A stretch of 64,000 nucleotides of DNA from Paraspadella gotoi (taxonomy: Eukaryota > Chaetognatha). This document shows positions 37,740 through 51,020 of the stretch, piece by piece (position 1 is the first letter of the stretch; the number at the start of each line of letters is the position of its first letter). A program made the position numbers and the translations under genes. The DNA lies in the NCBI GenBank assembly GCA_051294375.1, contig CM119265.1, positions 23,088,099-23,152,098 of the forward strand, written 5' to 3'. Under the pieces are notes generated by a model. It saw nothing but the letters and a program-made list of their open reading frames with translations. It ran no database searches and was not told the origin of the DNA.

Positions 37740-38140
37740 GATGTCCGTCGTCTGTCCTGTAGGTCCCGTTGTCCCGTCCGTTCCTCGCGTCCGTCCGTCG
37801 CGTCCGTCCGTCCCGTCCGTCCACCATTAGCAAAAAACACCAATTAACTCGTGATTGGATAAATGGATTTTGGAAATGAAATTTTGTGTGTGGGTAGGGA
37901 AAGTGTGTGATTGAGCTGGATATGAAGTTTCGATGGAATTGTCCGAGTTGGAAATGAGTTTAAATGGAAAAAACAAAAAAATATATTTCCACTAATTGAA
38001 CACCAATTTACCTCATGAGTGGATGGGGCGATTGACTTGAAATTTTTTATTTGGGTAGAAAAGTGTGTGATTAAACTGGAAAAATCGATGGAATCGTTTG
38101 AAGTGGAAAAAGTGAGTTTAAAATTAAACAAAGAACCTTG
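37740..38140. repeat. Segment B copy of the GTCC array and ~160-base tandem repeat
   Basis: Degraded version of 22,286-22,690. The tetranucleotide periodicity is broken by inserted C, G or T bases roughly every ten to twenty positions. Confidence 0.85.
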
Positions 38141-38379
38141 TTTCACTAATTGATTATGCTTCTTTTTCTTTTTATTTTAAAATGTAAATGCAAGATGTAT
38201 TTAATTAATCAAATAATTAATAGTTAAATTAATCAATTAGTCAATTAAATTAATCAATAATTCAATTATCAGTTAATTAATTCAAATCTAACAACTAATT
38301 TTAAAATGCAATGAAATAACCACTGTATTTGCAAATGATAGCGTTTTTTAACCGGCGCTTGTAAAAATTGTCACCATGT

Positions 38380-41300
38380 CACATGCAACTGTGGGTTCGC
38401 CTTGGACTCTGTCCGATCTCAAATCACCGATGTGTTGACGGTGATTTCGGCAGGCGCCGTTCTCCCTGCTTTGCCTGCGGTCGGTCGCGGATCTGAGCTG
38501 GCTTTTCCCATCGTCTGCATCAATCTCGTCTCGGCGTCGTTGGGCCTGCGTCCTCCCTGGAGCGCGCCCATCGGACCGGCGCCATAATATCCGCGACTTT
38601 TGGGGTGGCGTGTCTCGGGCCGGCTTAATTTAGGCGGCTCTTCGGTCGGCGTCGCCCCACGGTCGCCGATTTGGCGGCGTCGTTTTGAGACTCGACGTCT
38701 TTCTGGATTCTGTCGATGAATCGAGAAGCCGAAACAAGAAGTCCAACGGGCGACGACGCCGAAGGCGAGTCAAGGCCTTCCGTCTTCGAACGCAAGAATG
38801 GCGTTGGTGGCGTCAGCGGAGATCGTCCACTGTGTCTTCCTCGAAGTAGTATCCCTCAAGCGCTCGTCCAACCGCCGTCATATTCTACGGCGACGCCGCG
38901 ACTCTGTCTCTACGACGAAGAGTCCGTCTGGGAATGGATGGAAACTACGATCAAGATGAGGTTTTAAAAGATTCTAAAAAAGGCTTCAAATGTGTAATGA
39001 AATGTTTAAAAATTTTGAAGGTTTAAAATTTAAATGTACACATAAGTCTTATGGTTTTAAATTGTCAAGTTTTATGAATTTCTGTAGAAAAGTGGTTTTT
39101 TTTTTGTTGTCAACATAAGCTGTCCCGGCCGGTAAAACTTTATAATCTATCATTTGACTTCTTAGAAAAATGGTGAGGATTTTTCTCGAAAGGAAACAAA
39201 AAAAGTTGGTCCATAAATATCCGTCTCGCTTCTTTAATATAAAAAAAACCTCCCCCCCCGCGGAAAGCTCGCGACGCCTGCCATCCCCTCGTCAACGCCA
39301 CCGCGTCTCGTCACACATCACGCCCTCTATCTCAATGCCTTCTCGCGACGTCTGCTTCTGCCGTCCATCGACTACGCCACGCCACGTCGACCGGAAAATG
39401 CGTTGCGGGTGCAGAATCCGGCGATGTGTTGACGTTTTGGGGGTCGGCGATGACGTCCCCTTGCGTCTCGAATGCGTCGTCGCCGTCGTGACGCGTGGCT
39501 CCACGTCCGCGGCGACGCGGGGAATCCACTCAGGCGTCGTACTGCCAGGACGGGCGTCGGCAGTGACCAGCAGAGTCGGTCCACGGGCGTCCCTTTCTGC
39601 GTCGGCGTCTTTTCCTCTTCGTCACGGTTTTTCTTTTCGGCCGCTGCTCTTGTGCGACGGCGGCCGGCTGCGCTCTGAGGGGCTTCTGTCCGCCGCCAAT
39701 CCTCAGGCGTGGCGGAGCCAATATATGGCCTCCGGCAGACGGCGTCGTCGAATTTCCGGCGCCGTTTGGAGCGTCCTTCGTCGATCTTTCGATCCTCGCC
39801 AATCCCTCTTCGCCGTCTCTTTCTGGTTCTTCCCTTTTCTCCGACGGTATGGCTGGCATCCGTCTATTTAATGAGCTCGATGCGAAGGAGTCTCCGGTTT
39901 CTCGCGCGCTCGGCACTGGCGTCGACGATTCGGCGTCGGCGGCGTCGTTTTCGCCTCATCGGAGCGTCCACGACCAGACGATTGAGTGAGCTTCGTTTGT
40001 CCGCGTCTCTGGGAAGTTCGTCGTCTTCTTCGATTACGATTCCGATGGCCGGAATTTTGTCGACGCCTGGGTTCTAACGACTGCGCCGCGAACGGCCGGT
40101 TGGGCGAACGTCGCTTTTCCTACGGCGGCGCTCTAAGAAGTTCAACTACCCCAATTTTCCGCGACGATTCTGATGTCTTCGGGGCTCGGAGTTCGAGACG
40201 GACAGGGTCCGCCAGTCTCGGGCGGCTTTTCCGGGCGAAATTGAAGGAAAGGCTTTTTGGCTTGGCTTTTTTGGCTTTCGTTGGGGATTAATTATATAGT
40301 AAATTAATAAATCAAATTTTATATGTGGTTGTACTAATTTCCATTTAATAAACATTTACAAGTCTAAAAATGAAGGCCATCTACATTTTGTAAATCAATG
40401 TTTCGAATATAATTATACTTTACTCCTATATTTTAGAAAGCAGCATTGTCATAGTTATCCCTTTCAAACCCTCAACAAATGAATACATAAAATATTAAAG
40501 AATTAAATTGTTATATATTTCTAAATTCTAATATGAATAAATCTCAAATAATTATTTCATTCAGTGGATAACAAAAATAAATTAAAACGAATTCCAAAGA
40601 TGCAAAATGAGATTTATGAACACGAGTAACTTTTAAAGCTTTAATTTTTTCATAGGATCTGAAAGATCTTCGCGGGAAACCAAATGCTCTTCGCGCCCAG
40701 GCGAACCTTTGGAGGTCGGGCCTTGATTTCTACGTCTTTAGCATCGACGATCCTTTTTCACCATGTCGTCTTTCATCGTCACGACGGCGTCAAGTTTTCG
40801 AGAACTCTCCCTCAAAGGCGGCGTCGTTTACTACGGCGATTGCGACGCCGATCATCGCTTTAGCCGCCTATCGCGTTGTTCGCGAGCGGGCAGCGACGGC
40901 AGGCAGAGGTGGAAGCGGCATCGACGGCAAGCGGCAGCAGCGACGAATTCGCTCTCCTCCTCATCTTCGCTCCTCTCTTCCCCCTCCTCTCATCTCCTTC
41001 CTCTCCTCGCTTCCTCCTTGCACCCCAAACTCCCCGTCTCGCCTTCTCCCTCTCTCTCTCCCTCTCCTATTCTCCCTTCTCCTCCCCTCCTAACCATCCT
41101 TCCTACTTCGCGCTTTCCTCGCCGCCCGCTTCGACTCGGCCCCCAGCCGCCGAGTTGAAACCGCTTTTGTCGGGCAGCCTCGACTTGCCCGCCGAAGTTG
41201 ATCTTCTTACGCAGTGGATTTCGATCCTCGAGGCGAAGTTGAAAACGAACGGTGGAAGTTTTTAATTATGGAGTGGAGTTGGAAGACCTTCGTGGATGAG

Positions 41301-41399
41301 AGGCCTGCTGGAGGAGAAGGTGATGCTTAAAAAATGGTGGAGATGGTTTGGTTTTCGCGTAACAAGGCATAGCCCTAGTGAGAGAGAGAGAGAGAGAGA

Positions 41400-41442
<43 letters not shown>

Positions 41443-42170
41443 AAAAAAAAAAGAATAAGGCATATTAATACTTTTTTTTTTTAAATGTGCTCATCCTTGA
41501 CCAAAACAACCCTCGTATGTCTGCCCCCTCCACAAGGCCAAATTCAAAACGCCCATCACTTCCGCCTTCAAATCCCTCTCTTCCGCCTTCACATCCACAC
41601 GCCACCGCCTCTACATCTCCATCAATTTACTCCATCATCCCGTCCACGTCTCTCTTCGTCGCCCGTCGGCTAACAACTTCGCCGCGTCTCCAAATTCCTC
41701 GTCCCCGGCGACGCCCACCGAGAACGTTGGGTCTCCTTTCTTGTCCTCGACGGCGCCTTCGCCGGCGTTCCGGCGTCGGGATCAAAGTCTTCGATTCAAC
41801 GCCGGTCGCGTTTCGGCGTCGGTTGAGGGCGTGGAAGTCTTTTCTCGCGTCAACGAACGGCGCCGATGACGAACGGCCGTGGCTGATGTCGTCGCAGCAA
41901 CAATTTGAACTCTGTTGGTCGAGGAAAATGGAATCGCGATTGGCGGCGCCAGTCGCTGAGCTATCCACTGCGATTGGCAATATGGCAGAATTGTCCCTAT
42001 GTCGACGGGAACGTGCCGAAGATCCGTCGCGTGTGGAGAAGATTCGTCCCGTTATCGACGCGCTCAGCCGCCGCGCCGTTAACGTCCCGTCAAAAGGAAG
42101 CTGAGTCGTGGGAGTGAAGCGCCTTTTTCGCTGTTTATGTGGTTGTTTTAGGCTTTTGCTTCATTGAGAA
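38380..42170 (+). pseudogene. Frame-broken duplicate of the XK-like gene
   Basis: Corresponds exon by exon to 22,919-26,651 (about 38,390-38,960, 39,270-40,200, 40,655-41,330 and 41,510-42,170). Short in-frame stretches are identical in sense, but single-base insertions shift the frame many times per exon. No selection-like pattern is visible: changes hit all codon positions and introns alike. That suits sequencing noise better than gene decay. Confidence 0.8.
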
Positions 42171-42179
42171 GAGAGAGAG

Positions 42180-42237
<58 letters not shown>

Positions 42238-43362
42238 AGAAAGAGAGAGAGAGAAAGATTTAGTAATCAGTATTTTAATGGGCAATTAAATGTGCATCTT
42301 TTGTTTCTTTTGTGAAGACTTGGGGCAGCGTACAAGAAACGCCACCACGAAAAGGGGAAAAATAAAACAAAAGTCTTTCTTTAAGTAATTCGTAAAAAAT
42401 TGTTTTGATTTTGCTAAAAATTTACGAAAAATTTTTAGTTTGTTTCTCCTCGAGTAAAATTTCGAACTTAAAACAAGTGAAATTATTTTTAATCAAAACT
42501 GGTTCGGAAAACATCGTACGACTGTTGTTTTGAAAAGTTCAGATAGTTGATAAACGGAATTGCGTGCTGTTTATTCGAAAAAAAACTCCATAAAAAGTTC
42601 AAACAAGAACGAACTTTTCGCTATCATATCTCGAAAAGCTCTCGCACTGATTAGATTAAACAAGAGAGAAGCAGAAAAAAAAAAACTGGTATTTCTCTCT
42701 TTTTTTTCCACTTTACATCTACATATATTCCGAAAAACAAATGGGGAGCTCTCATCAAATTTTTCATTTTATTGGACTTATTTTTTCGAAAATATGGAAT
42801 TCTTTTGGGTGAGTCAAACTGCACAACTGTATATCTAAAAGAGTTTGAACTAAGTTCTACAAAGCTCATTATAATATGGATTTTTATAGTAATTTAAATT
42901 TTTTCATGCGTCTTTATGATCATATTTTGAAATAATTTTCCCGAAAAAGATAAACAAGTCTATAGTATAAGAGTCATTTTCTGGTGACTCGAAATTGACA
43001 TTTAATAAGGAAACAAAAAACAACAAAACCGCGAAACGATTCTTTAGAAACACAATTTTAATTACTTTTATGGTGGACTAAAATACACCAACCGTTCATC
43101 AGCGGCCATTGGTGCCGGAGGCAAGTCATTCGCCCCATATCCAAAGGTCGGGTTCTAGCCCAGGTGGTCGTCTGGCAAGTTAAGAGGGACGGGGACGCGT
43201 TAACCCGCCTGTAACAATGGTGTTACAGCCTGATCCGAAGCTCATGGAACTGCTTAATATTGAGGTTCGGTCCATTACACAATATCAATAATACTGTCTC
43301 TTCACTTTATTAATTGCAACTCTATTATCGTTCATTGTCTAAATCACAATTTTTGTGAACAG

Positions 43363-43788
43363 CGTAAACAGCGCCGTGCCTCCACATTTGTCGACGAGGC
43401 GCTTCTCTTGTCGCGCACTCAACTGGCGGCCCGACATCCGAGCCGGGAAGAGGAACGGCTGTCTCAGTGGTCAGGAATTCGTCAAGAGGATTACGAAGGC
43501 GTCAACCAGACGCTCAACTGCATGTGGCCGAACAGGTATCGGGAAATGTGCATTGTGCAATTTCAAAATTGCAATGTTATACGTAGGCTTGTTTTAATTT
43601 TTCTGTATTTTACTGGCGAACTCGAATGTAAAGGACGACTGGCGGTTTTCATTGGGGTTGATACATTTAATAATAATATCTATTAAAGCGATGGAGTCTA
43701 ATATATATGTGTATTGTACAACCAAGACAACATAGCTCTTCTCTCTCCTCTCTCTCTCTCTCTCTCGTCTCTCTTCTCTCTCTCTCCG

Positions 43789-43820
<32 letters not shown>

Positions 43821-45154
43821 GTCCTCACGTGAATTAATGACTACGTTTAACGTAATTGTATTACACCGTTTATGAAATTTTTGGTACACCAATATAAAAA
43901 TTATCCATTCATTTAAATAAATAAAGCTATCTTGCCCCTGACTTTGGACAGGCTTTGGTGGTTTAAGGCCTCCATCACTCTTAACAAGATAATGACATAG
44001 CAGGTCCCTGCAAGCTTCAACCAGACTCTCTCACAAGTCTCGTTTATTCCACTCCCAGAGTAACCTGGCTTCCCTAATCAATGAAGTGGAAAATATTTCA
44101 AAAGAATGTTTCAATTGTATGCAAAGACCAACTCCCTTAAGTATTAGATGGGAATACTTATTGTACTGCCGCACTAGCATCAAAAATTACAAAGAGGCTG
44201 AATTTTATGAAATTGGTACAACCAATATAAAAATTATCCATTCATTTAAATAAAATAAGCTATCTTGCCCCCTGACTTTGGGACAGGCTTTGGGTGTTTA
44301 AAGGCCTCCATCCACTCTTACAAGAATATTATATTATATAATGTATTTACTAATTTAATATACGTTCACTTACATTTCCCACTCAAGAATCAAACGACGG
44401 CGATTTTCGAGGCGAGAAATCGACGTTCTCGCTGACATACAGGCCGAACGCAGAAGAGAATCTCCAAAGGAAGAAACCATTTTTGGAGTTCCATTCAACG
44501 TGCAAGATTCTTCCGGTGTCAGGGTACACAGGGCGTACAGGGGTGCAGGGGTCACACTGCATATACTAATGCCGTTAAAAATTATTAATAAATCGCTAAT
44601 CGTCTGTACTCGTAAAATCAAAATGAAGTTATCGATCGTTAAAATCAAATTAACGTGGATCAATCATTTCCGTTCAAACAATCAATCGGTAATGGGAAAA
44701 TCGATCAATCAATTAGAAACCATCAATTAGTGAAAAACGTCAGTCGATCAATCCAACAATGAATCACTCAATCAATGCGATCTTTCATATCTGTCAAAGG
44801 AGAGGTAATAGCAATCAATTTTTTTGCTAAACCATCACTCGAATTTAAGGTTAGTATCGTAAAACATTGCGTCTGACGCTCTGACTTCATTATGCATTTG
44901 CAGATTCTTGTTTCAGTGAATTGCCCAATGCTTGCTGTGCTTACCTCAGCCTCAATAGACGGTGGCGAAGTGGCGACGGCGGGAGGCGGTGAAGCGCATG
45001 CGCTTGAGGCGGCGCATTATGCTCGCTCGGTTCTCTGATTCTCTTATATTTGTGCCCGAGTTGTGCCATGTGGTGGGAGACGAATTGCAAATTGTGGGGA
45101 AGAACGCGAAACGTGCTACGACACGAGGGCGGATCGTAGGGGGAAGTTCGGGTG
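43363..45154 (+). pseudogene. Frame-broken duplicate of amidase exons 1-3
   Basis: Counterparts of the 27,733, 28,733 and 29,246 exons lie at about 43,363-43,535, 44,389-44,525 and 44,917-45,154. Splice junctions are preserved (ACAG|GTATCG, GGTG|GTAAGA) but the frames carry indels. Beyond the last donor this copy runs into a short intron and the next amidase exon, whereas the cleaner copy runs into unrelated sequence. Confidence 0.8.
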
Positions 45155-45884
45155 GTAAGAGTGAAGAAACAACCAATTAACGTTTTTTCCTCGTCATCAT
45201 CGTTACGTGGACAGATCGAATGAATGTCATCCGCGCGCCTGACCTTACCTTTACTTTCCCGTCCAGAGCGGCGAAGGCCTGTGCATTCATCAGCGCCGCC
45301 GGTCAGTCTTCGGCCTGGAACCGACATCGGCGGCAGCCATTCGCCTCCCTCTTTCTTCACGGCGTCTTCGGGCACAAACCCACCCGCTACAATGGTGCCC
45401 AAAAGGGTCAGTAACCCGCTGGGATCCGCGGAGGAACAGGGCTGAACAACACCGGACGCGATAATGTCGATAATCCCGAGGATTTTGCTGCCAACGTTGA
45501 AGGCGAGTGGAGTTGGGGTTTTTTTAAAAACGCGTGAATGTTAAATACGGCATTTTAACGATTACGTAGTGGTATGATTTTAGTAAATTAGAAATGAATT
45601 GGATAACTTATCGATTATTTACTTGTTCAAAAAAGAATTAAATTAATTAACTTTCAACTAAATTGGATATTATATATATTAAGTCCAAATAGAGTAACAT
45701 AATCTCATTTTGTCAATGTAATACTTGTCCATCAGTTTTGGCGGGGAGGAGATTCTGAAAAAAACTAAAACTTGATGAACTGCATATTGAAAAACCATTT
45801 TCGCTCAATAGTTTATAGGTAGAATTAGTCGCGTGTATATTGAAATGATTAAACAGCCTTTGATGTATTAGGGGGTGGGGGACC
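45155..45884 (+). CDS. FAAH2-like amidase, nucleophile exon, first noisy copy
   Basis: Exon about 45,267-45,502, preceded by TTTCCCGTCCAG. With local frame changes it gives an ISAAG-like segment, a GTDIGGS segment and GHKPT. GTDIGGS carries the nucleophile Ser of the amidase signature. A GPIMSIIAEDLLPTLK-like segment follows. It is frame-broken by indels. The whole 0.7-kb block is repeated after the N gap (45,910-46,616). Confidence 0.7.
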
Positions 45885-45909
45885 NNNNNNNNNNNNNNNN
45901 NNNNNNNNN
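45885..45909. other. Assembly gap of 25 N
   Basis: 25 N lying between two copies of the same 0.7-kb sequence. Confidence 0.99.
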
Positions 45910-46013
45910 AGGAAGAACAACAATTAACGTTTTTTCCTCGTCATCATCGCGTTACGTGGACAGATCGAATGAATGTCATCGCGCGCCTGACCTTACTTAA
46001 CTTTCCCGTCCAG

Positions 46014-46248
46014 GCGGCGAGGCTTGCATCATCAGCGCGCGCCGGTCAGTCTTCGGCCTGGAACCGACATCGGCGGGCAGCAATTCGGCGCATCCCTCTT
46101 TCTTCACGGCGTCTTCGGGCACAAACCCACCGCTACAATGGTGCCCAAAAGGGTCAGTACCCGTCTGGGATCCGCGGAGGAACAGGGCTGAACAACCACC
46201 GGACCGATAATGTCGATAATCGCCGAGGATTTGCTGCCAACGTTGAAG
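46014..46248 (+). CDS. FAAH2: FAAH2-like amidase, nucleophile exon, second noisy copy
   Basis: Acceptor TTTCCCGTCCAG. It encodes the central amidase block: GGEACIISAAG, then GTDIGGS with the nucleophile Ser, then FFTGVFGHKPT, ending AEDLLPTLK. Several one-base indels remain. Comparing it with the copy at 45,267-45,502 resolves most of them. This block completes the catalytic triad begun in the 27.7-29.5 kb exons and is absent from the cleaner sequence. The 3' junction reads AAG|GCGA, so either a GC donor is used or a base is wrong. Confidence 0.7.
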
Positions 46249-46624
46249 GCGAAGTGGAGTTGGGGGTTTTTTAAAAGGTGAATGTTAAGATACGGGCATT
46301 TTAACGAATTACGATGTGGTATGATTTTAGTAAATTAGAATGAATTGGATAACTATCGATTATTACTTGTTCAAAAAGAATTAAATTAATTAACTTTCAA
46401 CTAAATTGGATTATTATATATATAAGGTCAAATAGAAGTACATACAATATCATTTTGTCAATGTAATACTTGTCCATCAGGTTTTGGCGGGGAGGAGAAA
46501 TTCTGAAAAAACTAAAACTTGTGACTTCGATTGAAAAACATTTTCGCTCAAAGTTTATAGGTAATGTAGCGGCGTGTATATTGAAATGATTAAACAGCCT
46601 TTGTGTAATTAGGGGGTGGGGGAC

Positions 46625-46800
46625 CTTACCTGCTGGTCCTTAAGGCATTGTACCGATCAGTGGTTGTTTCTATTGACGAGGGCGTCCTCTTTTATGCTTA
46701 ATAAGAGTGAGGACTCCGGATCGAACCCGAAACCTACGTTTGGGCATGGTGCCATCAGTCTGCAGACTAAGAAAACCATAACGACTTTATTGTTGGTGAG
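46625..46800 (-). mobile_element. tRNA-like element (segment C copy)
   Basis: Noisy copy of the element at 56,695-56,860, with the B-box region disturbed by indels. Confidence 0.5.
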
Positions 46801-46934
46801 GCAAGCTTAAGTCTTCGGAAACGACCCTTAAATAATACTTGATCCTTTTCACAAAATCATGAATACCTCTCTCACCTCATTCAAATCATCAGCTGCACAA
46901 CTTCGACTCTGAAGTGACGCCCCGGAATTAAGCC

Positions 46935-48340
46935 ACGCTCAACACGATGGCGTCGTTTTTCTCGCGCCGCCGCGCCCGCGTTCCGAAGAGCGCAGTACTA
47001 TTTCCCAATTTAGAACTTCTTCGAAGTTGTGGGGAGCGATTAAGGGGACCGAACGGCGGCGCCCCCACATTTTTGTCGCTTAATGGGTTTACGGAAGGTA
47101 TAATACTATTCCAGTAATATATTACTAATAGAGCCTGTTGATGAATATTGTGGCTTTCGTGCGATAGTATTGATTTATTGATTATTGGAGAGAATAATCG
47201 TTCAAAGTTGATGCTTTATTCATTATCAGTCAAACAAATTTCTTCGCTAATGTATCCAGATTTTTTGATTTGATTTGATTCGATTGATGAAGATTGATTG
47301 AATTGATGGTTTTATTCATCGGTTCCTCTTGTCGTGTTTTCCTCTCATAGCTATCGCGGCAAACAACCCTTTTCACAAGAGGGCGCTGCTTTGGATCTTC
47401 GTCGCCTCCGGGCACACCTTTCCGGCGATCCTTTTGGGCTGGATCGGATATACCGGGTCGTTTCCACGGCCGGCCGAGTGGAAAGCCAGGTCGCGAGCCC
47501 ACGTATTGAGGATGAGCTCGACAAGACTTTTGGGTGAGATTAAATTTCCAGATTATATGTATTTTAGTTTTTATATTAATAGCTCTCGTCAGGACTAGAA
47601 TGGGCCATATGGTTGCGGACGGTGATGACCGGCTGCCGCTGTTAACGCTTGGTGGATTTTAACCCTAAATTATTTTCTTTTCATGAATTACTTCAAGTTT
47701 AAGGTTTTTAACTAATTATTAATCTAATCATCTTTATCAGCTTTTTTTAAGTTAGTTGGCAAACCATTCTAGTCAATTTTATAAGTTAAAGTTCGCTTAT
47801 TTTAATGTAATTTTTACCCGTTATTTGTAACACTTTAATTCAACTTTGGTAATAATTTTAATTTTAAGTGAACTTTTTAGTAGACAAAAAAATTATAAAA
47901 TACTAATTAAACCTTATAAGGCGCGACGGAGTTCTCTCTGTCCCAGCAGTCACCGAACTACGCCTTGCTATCATAATCAGTCCCATTTTCAAAAAGTTCG
48001 CCCCTGTACACAATGATCTTCAACATATTCGGACCCGTACTCAAGTCCCCCTAGGGCTGGGCAAGAGGGCGTGCCGGTTGGGGGCTGCAGGTCGTGGCCG
48101 CCAGGCGACGACAGACTCTCGCATTGCCGTCGCGGATCGTTGGAGAAGAGATTCGGTGGTTGGGTCAACGCCATTGATCGACGGAAAAGAAGAGATTGCT
48201 TGGGGTATTTGCGCTTCGGCCCAAGACTTGGTCGGTCTGGACGACAGGTTATAAACCAATGTCCTGCTCTTGCCAGGGCTCCGTGGTTTGCTCGTTGTAG
48301 GATTAGTGTAATTTTGTATAATCAAGTTCGTTCATCAGGG
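46935..48340 (+). pseudogene. Frame-broken duplicate of amidase exons 5-7
   Basis: Counterparts of 56,941-57,137, 57,384-57,560 and 57,944-58,387 are recognisable. For example, the third reads GPVLKSP, where the cleaner copy has a one-base loss. Indels interrupt all three. Confidence 0.8.
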
Positions 48341-49199
48341 ATTGTCAAATGTTCAATATTAGAGTTCATTGCAAATATTTTGTACATGTAGTCCTTGAGC
48401 CTGAAATTTAAGAGTGTAAATTAATCCTTAATCATTTTTTAATTTCTTATTACATTACAATAAACTAGGATTTTACTTTTGTTTTTTCCAAAAGTTTTGT
48501 AAAGTTGTAAATTTGCTTTTTGAATCTGTAGCTGGGGATGTTCTGTCTGACTTTAATAAATTTTTGACCTTAACCTCAATAATATGTTAACTGCAAAAAA
48601 ACCATTTCTTTTTTAATCAAACTTGCAAGTATTTTTGCTAGCAAAACGACATTAATGCAAGGAATACAATTTATTTATTCTAGATTAATCACTAAGTCTG
48701 CAGTTAAGTCAGGCTGAGACTCTAAACATTAATCACTCCCTCGTTTCTCTTAAGAAAATTTTAAAATCTCGGGGTTTCCACTGATTCCGAAAAAAAAAAG
48801 AAACCGGTCTAAGACTCTAGTCTAATGATAAACCAGGCGCAGAAAGCAAAAAATGACTCTTGTGGTTTTGAAAATATAATCGAAAACCAGTTTTTCCCAG
48901 TTGCGACGAACTCTGGGTAAATATTACAAATGTAGATATTGTCTAATTACTAATTTTTGGAATGAATGATGAAACTGAAATCTCACTTTTCTTAGTATGA
49001 AATGGTCAGAAGCGGAGATGTTCTTCAGCGTTATCATTTCCGAATAAGACAAGCTATTTCGTGAAATGGTAAAGTATATATGCCCACATTCTTTTTCTTT
49101 TTCTACACTAAATGTGCTATAATTCTTTGTTAACAAAAGGCTTTTTTTGCCTTCGAACTACATATTATTTAAAAAGCTGCTTTAAATAAAAACACCAAA

Positions 49200-51020
49200 C
49201 CTCCCGCCCTTCTCTCCGCCGCCTCGCCTACCCACCCGTCCGCTCCTCGCCACACCCCCTTGATCCGCCACCGACGACGAACGACTTACGACACGACGAC
49301 GACCTTGACCCGCTTTGCGCCGAGAAGAATATCCCCACGCTCATCGAGGGGGTCTCACGGGCTCTCCGTTCCGATCCTCATCCCCATCAAGTCTTCACAA
49401 CTTCCTATGTCACGCGGAGGTGGACGGGCTTGCTTGAGAGTCGACGACGGTCTCCTCATTCTAGGAAGAGGGGATCTGTGGACGCCCCGCCGCCGCCTCC
49501 ATCACCAACATCGGACGAAGCGATCGAGTAGCGCGTGGGGATGCGGAAGAGAAAGTCGTTGATCAAGTGGCCCCCGTAGTGAAGAATGGTGCCCACTTTG
49601 GGACCCGTCCGAGAGAGACAGGTCGAGCAGGGCCGTCGCCGGCGTGGAGAAGGCAACACTCGGAAATATTCTTTAATCTGGCGAATCGGGTGACGGAGAG
49701 GAAGTGAGGGCGTAGATGACCATTTTCTCTCCTTTCAGCGTCTGCTCTTTCCATCGCCGCTCACTGGCGCGGTTTCTCGGCCTCATTTTCCCTGTGGCAC
49801 ACCGGCGACAATCGGCGCGACAACCACCTCCGGCGCCGCCGCGTTATTGCCGTTCCAAATATCTCACCCTAAACTCTCCGGGATCCATTTTCGGCAATCA
49901 TGAACGATAATAATGACGGAACGGCCCGAACCATTTTCTCATCAATGATGTCAATGCTTTCCATCGCCGCCAAGTCCGAGATTTGTAACGCCGCCCATTG
50001 AGCACCGGCGAATCGCGGCGAAAGCTGGACGGCTCTTCAGTGGATCGGTGTTGTTCCAAGCGGCGTCGACAGCAAGCGCGGCAGGACGCCACGTCCGGTG
50101 CTGCATCACGTGACCCAGAGGCGGCGTGGAATGGCGCGTGGTGACGGGATCGTGGACGCCGGGGCGGACGGTGGCGTAACGCGTTCCCGCTGCCGCCGGA
50201 ATATGGACGATCGGGCAAGGCGCGGGTACGCGAATTCACGTCAAGTCCAATCAGTGGACGGCGCGGGACGCAGGGCGCCGCCGGCGTGGCGAAAGGCGAA
50301 CGGCGTTCGTCGTCCGTTCGCATGGGGAAAAGTACGGCGTCGTCGAGTCGTAGGATCGATGCCCTCTGGAGATTCCGGCGTCGATCTTGAATGAGAGGGT
50401 GAGGGGGGGACATTTCGTAACGAAAGTTTATAATGAAATTTTCGTTACGTTTTATTGTTAATAAGAAAGGAAGAATGAATTCGATAGATTTTACAGTTTA
50501 TAACTATATAGTATGCTATAGTAATGAAATTGGTACAACCAATGTAAAATAATCGCCATTCATTAATAAATAAGCTATCTTGCCGCCTGACTTTGGACAG
50601 GCCTTTGGGTGGTTTAATGGCCTCCATCACTCTTACACGATAATTATATACTTGACAATCATGCCATAAAGTTCAGTCATGACTTCAGTACTTTTACAGT
50701 TTTTTAGCAGTGTCTAAAGCACTTTTCCCGTCTTTCCAAGCTCACATAAAAGCAAACAAAACCAAAATAAAGAACGGAACAACTAAAACAAAACGAGTCA
50801 AACTGCGCCGTTCCAACAATTCCTGAGCGGCGTCGGTAAAAGATTAGAGAGAGAAGACGCAAGACGGCGGTCGATATTTCAACGGCGCCGCCAGAGGATC
50901 GAGCGCGATTCTCCGTGGTGGCGGGACGATGAGTTCGATCTCGACGTCCGCAAGATTTGAAGATGCGGTTCCACCTGCCTCGTGAAATGAGAGGCCTGCG
51001 AGGTGGAGGAGGAGAAGCCA
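49200..51020 (-). pseudogene. Frame-broken duplicate of ceramide kinase exons 3-4
   Basis: Counterpart of 59,169-60,356 and 60,766-60,965. Single-base insertions split the 395-codon last exon into short frames. Confidence 0.8.

Larger units (their letters stand above)
32779..45154. repeat. Segment B: indel-ridden duplicate of 17,505-29,459
   Basis: Same order and orientation as segment A, but about 420 bases longer through scattered one- to few-base insertions plus one discrete repeat insertion. Every exon that is open in A is frameshifted here. It runs without a gap across the position of the N gap in A. Confidence 0.9.
46617..51020. repeat. Segment C: indel-ridden duplicate of 56,689-60,985
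   Basis: Direct repeat of the region from TACCTGCTGGTCCTTAAGG to the acceptor of ceramide kinase exon 3. It is about 100 bases longer than its cleaner counterpart and frame-broken throughout. It stops abruptly at GAGAAGCCATATA, where a 4.56-kb insertion begins. Confidence 0.9.

Noticed and set aside
32779-45154. Genuine tandem gene duplication followed by pseudogene decay
   Set aside because: Indels are spread evenly over exons, introns and microsatellites, with net insertion and few substitutions. Decay would give mostly substitutions.
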